Shown here piece by piece: positions 16,958 to 24,915 of a stretch of DNA of 50,263 bases (positions are counted from its first letter, which is position 1; each line of letters begins with the position of its first letter). Under the pieces are notes generated by a model. The model saw nothing but the letters and a program-made list of their open reading frames with translations, searched no databases and was not told where the DNA came from. A program made the translations under genes and the position numbers. This DNA is from Spirochaetia bacterium (GTDB lineage Bacteria > Spirochaetota > Spirochaetia > Treponematales > Rectinemataceae): contig JARKOY010000032.1 in NCBI GenBank assembly GCA_029975555.1, positions 1 through 50,263 of the forward strand, read 5' to 3'.

Positions 16958-18200
16958 GGGCCGCCCTCGCGTGGGCCTCGAGGCCCTCTAGACGGGCGAA
17001 GGCGGCGGTGTCCTCGATGAGCGTGGAAGGGTTCTCGATCGAAAGCCAGGTCCGAGCCCGCAGAAAGTGCAGGACCGACAGGCCGGCCGCAAACCTCGAC
17101 GCTCCGCCCGTGGGAAGTGTGTGGTTCGGCCCTGCGCCGTAGTCGCCGAAGACCTCGGCCGACCCAGCGCCGAGGAAGATGGCCCCGGCATTTCTGACGC
17201 TTTTGGCAAGCTCGGCGGGGTTGGCCGTGGCGAGTTCGAGATGTTCGGGCGCGCAGCGGTTGACGCCGAGGACGGCGCGCTCAAGGTCGGGCTCCACGCA
17301 GCAGAAGCCGTTGTCGAGGGCCGCGCGGGCGATGCTGTGGTTCGGCTCGGGCAGGGCGGCGAGCTGTACGGAGAGTTCTTCTTCGATTTGCTCTGCCAGC
17401 GTTTCGTCCGTGACGATGAGGGCTGGCACGGCGTCGGGCGAGTGCTCGGCCTGTGCGAGGAGGTCGGCGGCGACCACTTCCGGCTGGGCAGTGTCGTCGG
17501 CGATGACGAGGAGCTCCGAGGGGCCTGCGGGCGCCTCGGTTCCGACGAGGCCGAAGAGGAGGCGCTTGGCGGCGGCGACGTACTTGCCGCCCGGGCCGAC
17601 GATCACGTCGCACCTCGGCACGGCGACGCCGAAGGCGAGCGCGGCCACCGCGTGGGCGCCGCCGCAGCGGAGAAAGCCGTTTGCGCCTGCGAGCCAGGCA
17701 GCGGCCAACGTTTCCCGGGTGGGCTTGGGCCCCGCGCACCAGACTTCTTCGACGCCCGCGGCCTTGGCCGGCACCACGGTCATGATCGCGCTGGAGGGGA
17801 GGGGAAAGGCGCCGCCCGGGACGTAACAGCCGGCGCGCGCCACGGGCACGAACTCGTGCCCGTGGCGGCCGCCCGGTGCCGGCAGCGCGAGGGGGGCAAG
17901 GCAGGCCCGCTGGGCGGCCGCAAAGGCCGCGACGCGGCCTTTGGCGCGCGCAAAAAGCTCGGCGGTCGTGCGGGGCAGCGAATCGTAGGCCGCCTTCATC
18001 TCGTCGCGGGAGATGAGGAACGGCTCATCCGTGGAGAGCCCGTCGAACTTCACCGCCCATTCCCTGAGCGCCGCCTCTTTCCCCTTGCGGACCGCGTCGA
18101 TTGCAGATAACGCGACGGCATCGACCGTGGGGTCGAAGAGCCGCTGGGACGGCTCTGGAATTTCATCGATCGTAATTCTTCTTAGTGTATGCTTTTCCAT
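16941..18200 (-). CDS. hisD: Histidinol dehydrogenase
   Basis: This zinc enzyme oxidises histidinol to histidine in two NAD-dependent steps, the last reaction of the pathway. The 419 residues show GCYVPGGAFPLPSSAIM, the DVIVGPGGKYVA nucleotide segment, the Zn ligands in LLAQAEHSPDA and GDYGAGPNHTLPTGG, and the catalytic Glu-His in RCAPEHLELA; a final His near the C-terminus (GLEAHARA) completes the set. Its start overlaps the end of the hisA-IE gene by 19 bp, so it is the last gene of the operon, although in many bacteria hisD is near the front. Confidence 0.95.
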   Translation of the reverse strand: MEKHTLRRITIDEIPEPSQRLFDPTVDAVALSAIDAVRKGKEAALREWAVKFDGLSTDEPFLISRDEMKAAYDSLPRTTAELFARAKGRVAAFAAAQRACLAPLALPAPGGRHGHEFVPVARAGCYVPGGAFPLPSSAIMTVVPAKAAGVEEVWCAGPKPTRETLAAAWLAGANGFLRCGGAHAVAALAFGVAVPRCDVIVGPGGKYVAAAKRLLFGLVGTEAPAGPSELLVIADDTAQPEVVAADLLAQAEHSPDAVPALIVTDETLAEQIEEELSVQLAALPEPNHSIARAALDNGFCCVEPDLERAVLGVNRCAPEHLELATANPAELAKSVRNAGAIFLGAGSAEVFGDYGAGPNHTLPTGGASRFAAGLSVLHFLRARTWLSIENPSTLIEDTAAFARLEGLEAHARAALIRRR

Positions 18201-19495
18201 TCTGTCGCACCTTCCGGACCATCAAAGCCGGGCTTCGCGTTGCCGCCCCTGCGCGTGACGCGGAGCGAGCGCCGCTCGAGCTCTGCCTCGATGTCCTCGA
18301 GGCTTCCTCCCATGCTGATCGTCTTCACGAGCGCGAAGTACATGAGGTCCGCCGCCTCCGCCACGGCCTCCTCCTTCGTCTTCGACTGCGCGAGCTCCTC
18401 CGCCTCTTCCCGCAGTTTGGACGCGAGGAGCGCCTCGTCGGAGAAGAGCCTGCGCGTGTAGGAGCCAGGCGGCGCATCCTTCAGGCGGTGCGCGATGGTG
18501 CGGTTCAGTTTTTCGAGCCCGTAGCCGTCGTCGAAGCACGTGCGCCGCCCCAGGTGGCAGAAGCCCGCGCCGTTCTGGCGCACGGTGAAGCGTATGGCGT
18601 CGCGGTCGCAGTCGAGATCGGCGCGCAGGAGCCTCTGGTCGTTGCCTGAGCTTTCTCCCTTGACCCACAGGCCCCTGGACCGCGAGTGGTAGGTCCCTTT
18701 CCCTGTTTCCAGGGCGAGCTTCAGGCTTTCTCGGCTGGAATACACTAGCCCCAAGAGCTTTCCCGACTCGTCGCACACGAGGGTGGGCCACAGGCCGTCA
18801 GGCCTGTCCGTCTTGAGCGGTGCCGCGAAGGCGTCGGCGAGGGAAAGGTCCCCCAGGACAAGCGAGGTGCCCGCCTGGATGTCCGCGCCCAACGCGTCGA
18901 GGGCGGCGATGTCGGCGACGCCGCGCGCGCCTCCGGCTGCGCCGCCTGCAAAGGTGAATTTCCTGTCTGGCGCCCGCGCGATGAGGGCCTTGGCCCGCTC
19001 TAGGTCGATGCCGCACTGGTCTCCCTCGGTTTCGATGAAGGTGACCAGAAACCCTGCCACATAGGGCGCGAGCGCGCTGATCGCTTCCCCCACCGTGCCT
19101 TCGCGTGGCTTTGTCCACCCCTCGACCATGATCGTCTCGTTGCGGCTGTCGAGCGCGGCGATGAGGCGCTCGCGCGGCAGCTTTGCGAGGAATTCGGGCC
19201 TGGCCGCCGTGCCGAGCATGATGTAGCGCGCACCGGCGTTGAGGTATTCGGTGGCGAGTTCCGGCGTGCGGATGCCTCCCCCGACGCGCACACGGTATGT
19301 TCTGCACAGGGAGAGGATGAGCTCTCGATTCGTGCCCCTGCCCATGGCGGCATCCAGGTCCACGACCGCAAATTCTCCGATGCGGGAATAGCGCTCCGCA
19401 AGTTCAAGGGGGCTGCCTGCGTCCAGGGGGGGCTGTTTGCCGCCTCGGAGCTGCACGGCCCTGCCGTTCATGATGTCGATGCTCGGTACGATCAT
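18182..19495 (-). CDS. hisAIE: HisA-HisI-HisE trifunctional fusion
   Basis: One 437-residue frame carries three consecutive histidine steps. Residues 1-240 are HisA (ProFAR isomerase barrel): MIVPSIDIMNGRAVQLRGG with the catalytic Asp, VDLDAAMG, second Asp in IAALDSRNETIMVEGW, LTFAGGAAGG. Residues about 245-340 are HisI (PRA-CH): DGLWPTLVCDE, GLWVKGESSGNDQ, metal motif DCDRDA (about 295) and CHLGRRTCF (about 316). Residues about 345-437 are HisE (PRA-PH): YTRRLF, LREEAEELAQSKTKEEAVAEAADLMY with the acidic metal site. No stop or frame change separates the parts. ATG 19495 overlaps the hisF stop as ATGA. HisI-HisE fusions are common; HisA joined in front is unusual. Confidence 0.92.
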   Translation of the reverse strand: MIVPSIDIMNGRAVQLRGGKQPPLDAGSPLELAERYSRIGEFAVVDLDAAMGRGTNRELILSLCRTYRVRVGGGIRTPELATEYLNAGARYIMLGTAARPEFLAKLPRERLIAALDSRNETIMVEGWTKPREGTVGEAISALAPYVAGFLVTFIETEGDQCGIDLERAKALIARAPDRKFTFAGGAAGGARGVADIAALDALGADIQAGTSLVLGDLSLADAFAAPLKTDRPDGLWPTLVCDESGKLLGLVYSSRESLKLALETGKGTYHSRSRGLWVKGESSGNDQRLLRADLDCDRDAIRFTVRQNGAGFCHLGRRTCFDDGYGLEKLNRTIAHRLKDAPPGSYTRRLFSDEALLASKLREEAEELAQSKTKEEAVAEAADLMYFALVKTISMGGSLEDIEAELERRSLRVTRRGGNAKPGFDGPEGATEWKSIH

Positions 19496-20259
19496 AGCCT
19501 GACCTCCACATTGTGCTCTGCAAGATAATTCTTTATTTCTGAAATAGAGAGTTCTCCGCGGTGGAAAATCCCCGCGGCGAGGAGGGCGGAGGCGCCGCTC
19601 TGGTATCCCTCCAGAAAGTGTTCCAGCCTGGATGCACCTCCGGAGGCGACCACGGGGATGCCGACAGCGCGCGCGACGAGGCGTAGGAGCGTGCACTCGT
19701 AGCCGAGGCTCGTGCCGTCTCTGTCGATCGAGGTGAGGAGTATTTCGCCCGCACCCCGGCTGGCCACCTCTTTCGCCCAGGCCACTGCGTCGAGCCCCGT
19801 CGACACGGCGCCTGCTGCGATCTTCACCTCGTAGCCCGAGGGCATTGCGCCGTTCTGTGCCGCATCGATAGCCACCACCGCGCACTGTACGCCGAACTGG
19901 CTCGCGATGTCGCCTATGATCTTCGGGGTGCGGACTGCGGCGCTGTTGACCGACACGCGGTCAGCTCCGGAATCGAGGAGGCGCGCGGCATCGTCGATCG
20001 TCGCGATGCCGCCGCCCACGGTGATGGGGATGGCGATGCCGCGCCGAATGCGCGCCACCTCCTTGGCCATGGTTTTTCTGCCCTCCACGGTGGCGCTGAT
20101 GTCGAGGAAGGTGAGCTCGTCTGCGCCCTGTTCTTCGTAGAGGCGCGCGCGCTCGAGGGGGTCGCCCGAGTCGACGAGGTGCTCGAACTGCACGCCCTTG
20201 ACCACGCGTCCGTCTTTGAAGTCGAGGCATGGGATGATTCTGACCGCAAGTCCGCTCAT
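19492..20259 (-). CDS. hisF: Imidazole glycerol-phosphate synthase cyclase subunit
   Basis: A (beta/alpha)8 barrel that, with HisH, makes imidazole glycerol phosphate and AICAR from PRFAR. The 255 residues show the catalytic Asp in IIPCLDFKDGRVVKG, GADELTFLDISAT, the PITVGGGI phosphate loop, GADRVSVNSAAV, the second Asp in VVAIDAAQNG, and DRDGTSLGYE. ATG 20259 overlaps the hisH stop (ATGA) and has AAGGAGGAG upstream. An in-frame start 33 bp further up is not used because MSGLAVRIIPCLD is the family beginning. Confidence 0.96.
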   Translation of the reverse strand: MSGLAVRIIPCLDFKDGRVVKGVQFEHLVDSGDPLERARLYEEQGADELTFLDISATVEGRKTMAKEVARIRRGIAIPITVGGGIATIDDAARLLDSGADRVSVNSAAVRTPKIIGDIASQFGVQCAVVAIDAAQNGAMPSGYEVKIAAGAVSTGLDAVAWAKEVASRGAGEILLTSIDRDGTSLGYECTLLRLVARAVGIPVVASGGASRLEHFLEGYQSGASALLAAGIFHRGELSISEIKNYLAEHNVEVRL

Positions 20260-20948
20260 ACACTCCTCCTTGCGCCGTTGAGATCGAGCCACCGGGCGAA
20301 GAGCTGTGTGCCGAAGGCACCCGACAATTCAGGATGAAATTGACAGAGGAGAAGGGATGGTCTGCCGTTCCGCCACGCCTCGAGGGCGGAGACGAAGGGA
20401 CTGCCGTAGGTGGTGGTGGCTGCGGCGATGGAGTCGAAGCTCCGAGCACCCGAAACCCCATTCACACTGAGTTCTGGGCGCGCGCCCGAGGCAGCGGCGC
20501 CGAGTCCGTAGCTGTTCGCGAAATAGACCCAGCCTGGCTGCAGAAGGCGGGCTTCAGGCTCAGGTTCGAGCCTGTTCCAGCCGAGTTGGGGTAAAGCAAG
20601 CCCACCTTCCAGCCTGCGCACCGTTCCCTTGAAGATGCCGAGGCCCTTCACGCCCTCGGATTCCTCGCTTGCCTCGAAGAAGAGCTGCATGCCGAGGCAG
20701 ATGCCCGCGGTGGGCAGGCCCTCGGCGACGCGGCGCTTGAGCGCGGTGTCGAGCCCCTCTCCCTTCAGCTTCTGCATGGCGGGGCCGAAGGCGCCGACGC
20801 CGGGCAGAATGACGGCCCGCGCGCAGGCCACGTGTTCCGGGGTCGCGCTGACGACGGGCTCCATGCCGAGGCGCTCCGCGAGCGCGCGCACGGAGGCGAG
20901 GTTCGCGACGCCCGTCTCCACGATGACGAGCTGTGGTCTCTCGCTCAT
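20256..20948 (-). CDS. hisH: Imidazole glycerol-phosphate synthase glutaminase subunit
   Basis: This class I glutamine amidotransferase feeds ammonia to HisF. The 230 residues contain VILPGVGAFGPAM, the nucleophile in AGICLGMQLFFE, PQLGWN, and the His-Glu pair in QFHPELSG, so the triad is complete. It is somewhat longer than the usual 200-210 residues because of a loop around residues 150-190 (GLGAAASGARPELSVNGVSGA) that is low-complexity. Start and stop overlap neighbours by 4 bp on both sides. Confidence 0.95.
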   Translation of the reverse strand: MSERPQLVIVETGVANLASVRALAERLGMEPVVSATPEHVACARAVILPGVGAFGPAMQKLKGEGLDTALKRRVAEGLPTAGICLGMQLFFEASEESEGVKGLGIFKGTVRRLEGGLALPQLGWNRLEPEPEARLLQPGWVYFANSYGLGAAASGARPELSVNGVSGARSFDSIAAATTTYGSPFVSALEAWRNGRPSLLLCQFHPELSGAFGTQLFARWLDLNGARRSV

Positions 20949-21562
20949 AGACCGGCCCCTTGCACATCGATGGCCGCCTCGCCCTTCGTGCTGCTGCTCG
21001 CTGCACCGCCCCGGGGCTCCAGGGCCATCCTGAGGGCGAGCGCCGCGGCTTTGAAGAGTGCCTCGGCCCTATGGTGGTCGTTCTCTCCGCGCAGGATGTC
21101 GAGGTGCAGCGTGAGGCCTGCGTTCGCCGCGAAGCTCTGAAAGAAGTGCGCGATGTTGCAGGTCGAGAGCATGCCGAGCGATGGTGCAGCGAAGCTGCCT
21201 TCGAAGACGCAGCAGCTGCGCCCCGAGATGTCGACCACGGCCCGCGCGAGGGCCTCGTCCATGGGCGCATAGGCGTAGCCGAAGCGCGCGCGGCCTGTTC
21301 CAGAAGGCACGAGCTTCGCAAAGGCCTTTCCCAGCGCGATGGCCACATCCTCGACGCTGTGGTGATCGTCGACGTCGAGGTCTCCCTTGCAGGTTACGGA
21401 CAAGCTCCAGCCCGCGTGAAAGGCGAGCTGCGTGAGCATGTGGTTGAAAAATCCGAGGCCGGTGTCGACCTCGATCGGCCCAGGTTCGAAGGTGAGGGAA
21501 AGGGAAACGTCCGTCTCCTTCGTCCTGCGCCGGACGCCTGCCGTTTCTTTTTGAGTCGTCAT
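20945..21562 (-). CDS. hisB: Imidazoleglycerol-phosphate dehydratase
   Basis: This manganese enzyme dehydrates IGP to imidazole-acetol phosphate. The 205 residues include TGLGFFNHMLTQLAFHAGW, the metal motif DVDDHHSVEDVAIALG, GYAYAPMDEALARAVVDISGR and the second motif ENDHHRAEALFKAAALAL. It is the monofunctional form: no HAD-type histidinol-phosphatase domain is fused, and no histidinol-phosphatase gene is found elsewhere in the operon. It overlaps hisC and hisH by 4 bp each. Confidence 0.96.
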   Translation of the reverse strand: MTTQKETAGVRRRTKETDVSLSLTFEPGPIEVDTGLGFFNHMLTQLAFHAGWSLSVTCKGDLDVDDHHSVEDVAIALGKAFAKLVPSGTGRARFGYAYAPMDEALARAVVDISGRSCCVFEGSFAAPSLGMLSTCNIAHFFQSFAANAGLTLHLDILRGENDHHRAEALFKAAALALRMALEPRGGAASSSTKGEAAIDVQGAGL

Positions 21563-22587
21563 GTGCGTGCCTCCTTGGTCATCCCCATGGTGTTCCCCAC
21601 GGAGGTGAGGGCCTCCGTGAGCTGGGTGAATTCCCTTGCCTCGCCCGGCACGGTGATCCGCACGAGGTTCTCATAGCCAAGCTTTCCCTGCCAGGTTCTC
21701 ACGAATATCTCTTTTTCACGCAACGCCCTGGCGAACGCCTGTGCCTCCTCTGTCTTGAGGAGTACGAAATTTGCCTCGCTCTCGGAGACGAGAAAGCCCA
21801 TGCCTTTCAGGAAGGAGCTCAGTTCTCGCACCTCGCGCCTGATCTCGTCGACGAAGGCTCTCACGATTTTTGCATCGAGGGCGAGCGCGCGCCGCCCCGC
21901 CTCAATGGCTGAGCTCGACAGCGAGAAGGGTGGCCCCGCCTCCGCGAGTCGCGCGATGACGCCTTCCATCCGGGGATTGCCCGCGATGTACCCGATGCGG
22001 AAGCCCGCGAGTCCCCTCGATTTCGAAAAACTCCCCGACACGAGGACGTTCGGAAAGGCGAAGGCATCGGTGGGCGTCGCGCCATTTGGGGAGAAATCCT
22101 CGTAGGTTGCGTCAAAAATGAATATAGTCCCGGACTCGCGGCAGGCCGCGGCGATCTGTGCAAGGTCCGCCCGGCTGAGCACGCAGCCCGAAGGATTGTC
22201 CGGGCTCGCGAGGATAAGGAGCTGCGGACGTTTTTCTTCAAGGACTCTGCAGATTTCTTCTAAAGGGAAGGGGCCGAAGGGGTCTTTGGGGATCGATTCA
22301 TACATCGCAAAGGAGCGCTGCGCCGCGGCGAGGAATTCGACGAAGCCTGGGTGGGTGCTCATCACAAGGCCGCCAGGGCCTGCGAGCGTCCGGACGGCGC
22401 GGTCGATCGCATCGTCGGCGCCGGCGGTGGCGAGCACGCACGAAGCGGGCAACCCAAGCCGCGCCGCGAGGGGCTCTTCCAAGAGACTCCGCACGGGGTA
22501 GCGGCGGGCGATTTCTGGGCTCAGTATCTGCCGCAGGTCGTTTTCCGAGAGAAGACAGCGGCCCTCGTTGGCATCGAGTCGAAGCAT
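21559..22587 (-). CDS. hisC: Histidinol-phosphate aminotransferase
   Basis: A fold-type I PLP aminotransferase that converts imidazole-acetol phosphate to histidinol phosphate with glutamate. The 342 residues show the N-terminal LDANEG, LATAGADDAID, SPDNPSGCVLS, IFDATYEDF, and the PLP lysine in SGSFSKSRGLAGFRIGY, with the C-terminal LVRITVPGE Arg. The start ATG 22587 has an AAGGAGG box and lies 10 bp behind hisG. Confidence 0.93.
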   Translation of the reverse strand: MLRLDANEGRCLLSENDLRQILSPEIARRYPVRSLLEEPLAARLGLPASCVLATAGADDAIDRAVRTLAGPGGLVMSTHPGFVEFLAAAQRSFAMYESIPKDPFGPFPLEEICRVLEEKRPQLLILASPDNPSGCVLSRADLAQIAAACRESGTIFIFDATYEDFSPNGATPTDAFAFPNVLVSGSFSKSRGLAGFRIGYIAGNPRMEGVIARLAEAGPPFSLSSSAIEAGRRALALDAKIVRAFVDEIRREVRELSSFLKGMGFLVSESEANFVLLKTEEAQAFARALREKEIFVRTWQGKLGYENLVRITVPGEAREFTQLTEALTSVGNTMGMTKEART

Positions 22588-22597
22588 GACGACCTCC

Positions 22598-23539
22598 TTA
22601 CGGTACGAGCTGAGACATCTGGGTCACCACGATGTCCGTGCCGCCGCGCCGCTTGATTTCTGGAATGAGGCTCGCGAGCATGTCGCGGGGCGCCGCCACC
22701 TTGACCGCGAAGGCGTCTCCTCCCCCGAGCGGAGACATGGTTGGGGCTCTCAGGCAGGGGAGTATCGCGACGAGCTGCTCGAGCAGCTCGGCCGAGACGT
22801 TGACCTCGAGCATCACTCTGCGCCTCGCCTCGAGCACGGACTTAAAGAGGAGGATGAGGGAATCGGCGGCCTCCCTTTTTGCCGAAATGCGCATCGCTTC
22901 CTTTGAGGCGTATAGCCGCGTCGAGCTCGTCATGAGCGTATCGATGATCTCAAGCTTGTTGATGCGCAGCGTCGTGCCCGTCGCGCAGTTGTCGATGATG
23001 ATATCCGCATCCTCTGGAGGGAAGACCTCGGTTGCCCCGTAGGAGCGCACGAACTCCGCTCCGGGGAGGTTTTTCTCGATCCATGACTTTGCGAGGCCCT
23101 CGTACTCGGACGCGATGATGGGCGTGCGCCCGCAGGCTGCCCTGAGCGCGTTCAAATCGCCCCGCGAGGCGCGGAAGGCTGCGGCGACGGGCTCGGTCGC
23201 GGCGGCCACGATCGTCACCGGATCCAGGCCCGTATCCAAAAGTTCGACCAGGTCCGCGCCGAGTTCCTGCACCCAGTCTGCGCCCGCAAAGCCGATGTCC
23301 CGGCTTCCCGCCTGCAGCATCTCCACAATGTTCTGCGGCTTTAAGAGCTTGGCCTCGTACTCGATGCCCTTCGACACCGGGGCGTTCGCCTTGCCGTTGC
23401 CGATGCGCGGTCTGTATTCGCGCTCGTCCACCGAAACCGGAAGACCTGCGTCGTTAAACAGTTCGATCACTTTCGCCTGCATCCTGCCCTTGGGAAGGCC
23501 AATCCTGAGCTCGCACTTCCCGCCTTCGTTGTCGTTCAT
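22598..23539 (-). CDS. hisG: ATP phosphoribosyltransferase, long form
   Basis: The first, feedback-regulated enzyme of histidine synthesis: it joins PRPP and ATP. The 313 residues comprise the catalytic part (RIGLPKGRMQAKVIELF, FAGADWVQELGADLVELLDTGLDPVTIVAAA, the PRPP loop DIIIDNCATGTTLRINKLEII) and the C-terminal ACT-like HisG_C regulatory domain (VNVSAELLEQLVAILPCLRAPTMSPLG), so it is the long, HisZ-independent form. ATG 23539 has AGGAG 9 nt upstream and is the normal family start. The same frame stays open upstream to ATG 23758 through the attenuator (see the leader entry); I regard that part as leader, not HisG. Confidence 0.93.
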   Translation of the reverse strand: MNDNEGGKCELRIGLPKGRMQAKVIELFNDAGLPVSVDEREYRPRIGNGKANAPVSKGIEYEAKLLKPQNIVEMLQAGSRDIGFAGADWVQELGADLVELLDTGLDPVTIVAAATEPVAAAFRASRGDLNALRAACGRTPIIASEYEGLAKSWIEKNLPGAEFVRSYGATEVFPPEDADIIIDNCATGTTLRINKLEIIDTLMTSSTRLYASKEAMRISAKREAADSLILLFKSVLEARRRVMLEVNVSAELLEQLVAILPCLRAPTMSPLGGGDAFAVKVAAPRDMLASLIPEIKRRGGTDIVVTQMSQLVP

Positions 23540-23563
23540 CTTTATCTCCTCTTCCCGTCCTTG

Positions 23564-23713
23564 GGAAAAAAGAAACCGGCCTCTGTCTGGAGCCGGCTTT
23601 TCGGAGACATGCGCCAACGAAAAAGCCGGCCCCACGGAGCCGGCTTCGGTTTCAGATTCACCTGTCGGGCCTACACCCACACCGCACCACGGCTCCATAC
23701 GCCAAAGCCGCGA
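23564..23713 (-). promoter_or_regulatory. his operon attenuator (six alternating arms)
   Basis: Reading the minus strand from the His codons: arm A 23713-23703 (CGCGGCTTTGG), B 23696-23690 (GGAGCCG), C 23647-23636 (GAAGCCGGCTCC), D 23633-23618 (GGGGCCGGCTTTTTCG), E 23604-23589 (CCGAAAAGCCGGCTCC), F 23583-23566 (GAGGCCGGTTTC then six T). A:B, C:D and E:F can pair; so can B:C (7 exact pairs) and D:E (about 15 pairs with one bulge). E:F plus the T-run is an intrinsic terminator just before hisG. This mirrors the alternating AB/CD/EF versus BC/DE scheme known from enterobacterial his attenuation. The pairing was done by eye, with no folding energies. Confidence 0.7.
23566..23604 (-). terminator. 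Attenuator terminator (arms E:F)
   Basis: GCCGG/CCGGC-type stem with one mismatch, followed on the minus strand by TTTCTTTTTTCCC. It sits 27 bp before the hisG start, so it can only act as a conditional terminator of the his transcript. Confidence 0.7.
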
Positions 23714-23758
23714 TGATGATGGAGGACGGACGCCTTTCCGACAGATAGGGTATTCATA
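23714..23758 (-). other. Start of a his leader reading frame with three consecutive His codons
   Basis: ATG at 23758-23756, 9 nt after the -10 box, opens MNTLSVGKASVLHHH; the three CAT codons are at 23722-23714 and directly touch arm A of the attenuator. In this frame no stop occurs before hisG: it runs on in frame into hisG. In the next frame a TAG lies at 23673-23671, where a classical leader peptide would be expected to end. Either one base differs from the functional sequence, or the regulation is unusual. Listed as a leader start only. Confidence 0.6.
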
Positions 23759-23767
23759 TTAAAATTA

Positions 23768-23796
23768 TTATCTCAGTTTCTTCGGAGAGAGTCAAG
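23768..23796 (-). promoter_or_regulatory. Promoter of the his operon
   Basis: TTGACT (23796-23791), exactly 17 bp, GATAAT (23773-23768) on the minus strand. This is the closest match to the sigma-70 consensus in the window. The expected start is only about 3 nt before the leader ATG. Confidence 0.8.
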
Positions 23797-23823
23797 ACCC
23801 CTATGAGTCCTGGGGCGGTCATT

Positions 23824-24867
23824 TCAGTTTTTCCAAATTTTTTTGTTCCGCTCCAACAGTGCCGAGAGAAAAGCCAGCGCGAGCCCCTGCCCCCACCCCT
23901 GGACCCGCTTGCGCGGCACGCGGCGGTAATCCTCCCTGCTGGCCATCACCGCGGTGCCCGCCGAAACGCCGCGGACCGAGCCGTCGGGACCGATGTTGTT
24001 CATCACCGCCCCATAGGCGAGCACGATATGCCTCGCGTGCAAAGGGTACCCATAGAGCACCATCGCCGCGGCAATGCCCGCCGTAGCTGACGTCTCCTCA
24101 TACGATTCAGGATCATCGAGGATCGTGTGCCATGCTCCCGACGCGGACTGCAGCCGCGCGAGCGCCGCGAGCAGGTCGCGCAGGGAACCATCGATTTCCA
24201 TGAACTCGGGATACATGTAGTCGATGAGCCGCAGGGCTTCGGCCATGGTGATGGCCGCCCATGCGTTGGCCCGCGCCCAGTGCTGCCCCGAAAGGTGACT
24301 GTGGCTTTCCTCGTCCCACGCATGGAAGTAGAGGTCGGTCTCTGAGTCCTGCAGCAGTTCCTCGTGCCAGTGGTACTGGGCGAGCGCGTCCTTGACGAGC
24401 GCGGCATCGTCGAGCGTAAGGCCTGCGCGGAGCATGAAGAGCGCGGCCATAAACAGCGTGTCGGCCCACGCCTGGCCTGGAAAATCGTTGTGCGCGGAGA
24501 CGGTGTGCTGGAGCACGCCCTCGCCGAAGCGGAGCGCTTCCTTTTTCAGATATTCGGTCTTTCGGATGACGAGATCGAGGTACTTCTGCGCTCCTGTCGC
24601 CTCGTACAGATCGAGGAGGCAGTGCCCCATCGCCATGGCGTTCACCATGAAGGGCGGCAGTCCCAGCTCGAGGTATTCGTCCACCCATGAGGCGAGGCGC
24701 TCCATGTATTCGGCCCTGCCCGTGGCGCGCCAGGCTTTGCCGATGCCGTAGAACGCCACACCTCCGGGCCAGTCCCAGCGGAAATCCATGCTGAAGGTCC
24801 TTTGGACGAGGAGGTCTATCGTCCGTTCGAGTTCGGATGTGTCGATGGTGTCCAGTGGATTGCCCAT
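23824..24867 (-). CDS. Unsaturated rhamnogalacturonyl hydrolase, GH105 family (YteR/YesR-like)
   Basis: GH105 enzymes hydrolyse the unsaturated galacturonyl residue left by pectate or rhamnogalacturonan lyases. The 347 residues show the alpha6/alpha6 barrel pattern: DWPGGVAFYGIGKA, FPGQAWADTLFMAALFMLRAG with the likely catalytic Asp near residue 135, HWARANAWAAITMAEAL, SGAWHTILDDPESYEETSATAGIAAAM. No signal peptide, so it acts on imported oligosaccharide in the cytoplasm. AAGGAG lies before ATG 24867. It is the last gene of the ABC transporter operon, 48 bp behind the permease gene, which matches the rhamnogalacturonan cluster logic of Bacillus. Confidence 0.88.
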   Translation of the reverse strand: MGNPLDTIDTSELERTIDLLVQRTFSMDFRWDWPGGVAFYGIGKAWRATGRAEYMERLASWVDEYLELGLPPFMVNAMAMGHCLLDLYEATGAQKYLDLVIRKTEYLKKEALRFGEGVLQHTVSAHNDFPGQAWADTLFMAALFMLRAGLTLDDAALVKDALAQYHWHEELLQDSETDLYFHAWDEESHSHLSGQHWARANAWAAITMAEALRLIDYMYPEFMEIDGSLRDLLAALARLQSASGAWHTILDDPESYEETSATAGIAAAMVLYGYPLHARHIVLAYGAVMNNIGPDGSVRGVSAGTAVMASREDYRRVPRKRVQGWGQGLALAFLSALLERNKKIWKN

Positions 24868-24915
24868 GGCAGATGCTCCTTTTTGGTTTGTGCGACAATG
24901 CCGGCCTCAGGGGGC

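Noticed and set aside
17067-18110. Plus-strand open frame of 347 codons opposite hisD
   Set aside because: Gly/Arg/Glu-rich translation without domains; hisD on the minus strand is complete.
23540-23758. HisG starting at ATG 23758 (N-terminal extension of 73 residues)
   Set aside because: The added residues lie across the attenuator hairpins and do not resemble HisG, and ATG 23539 has a good ribosome-binding site. The open frame is reported as a puzzle instead.
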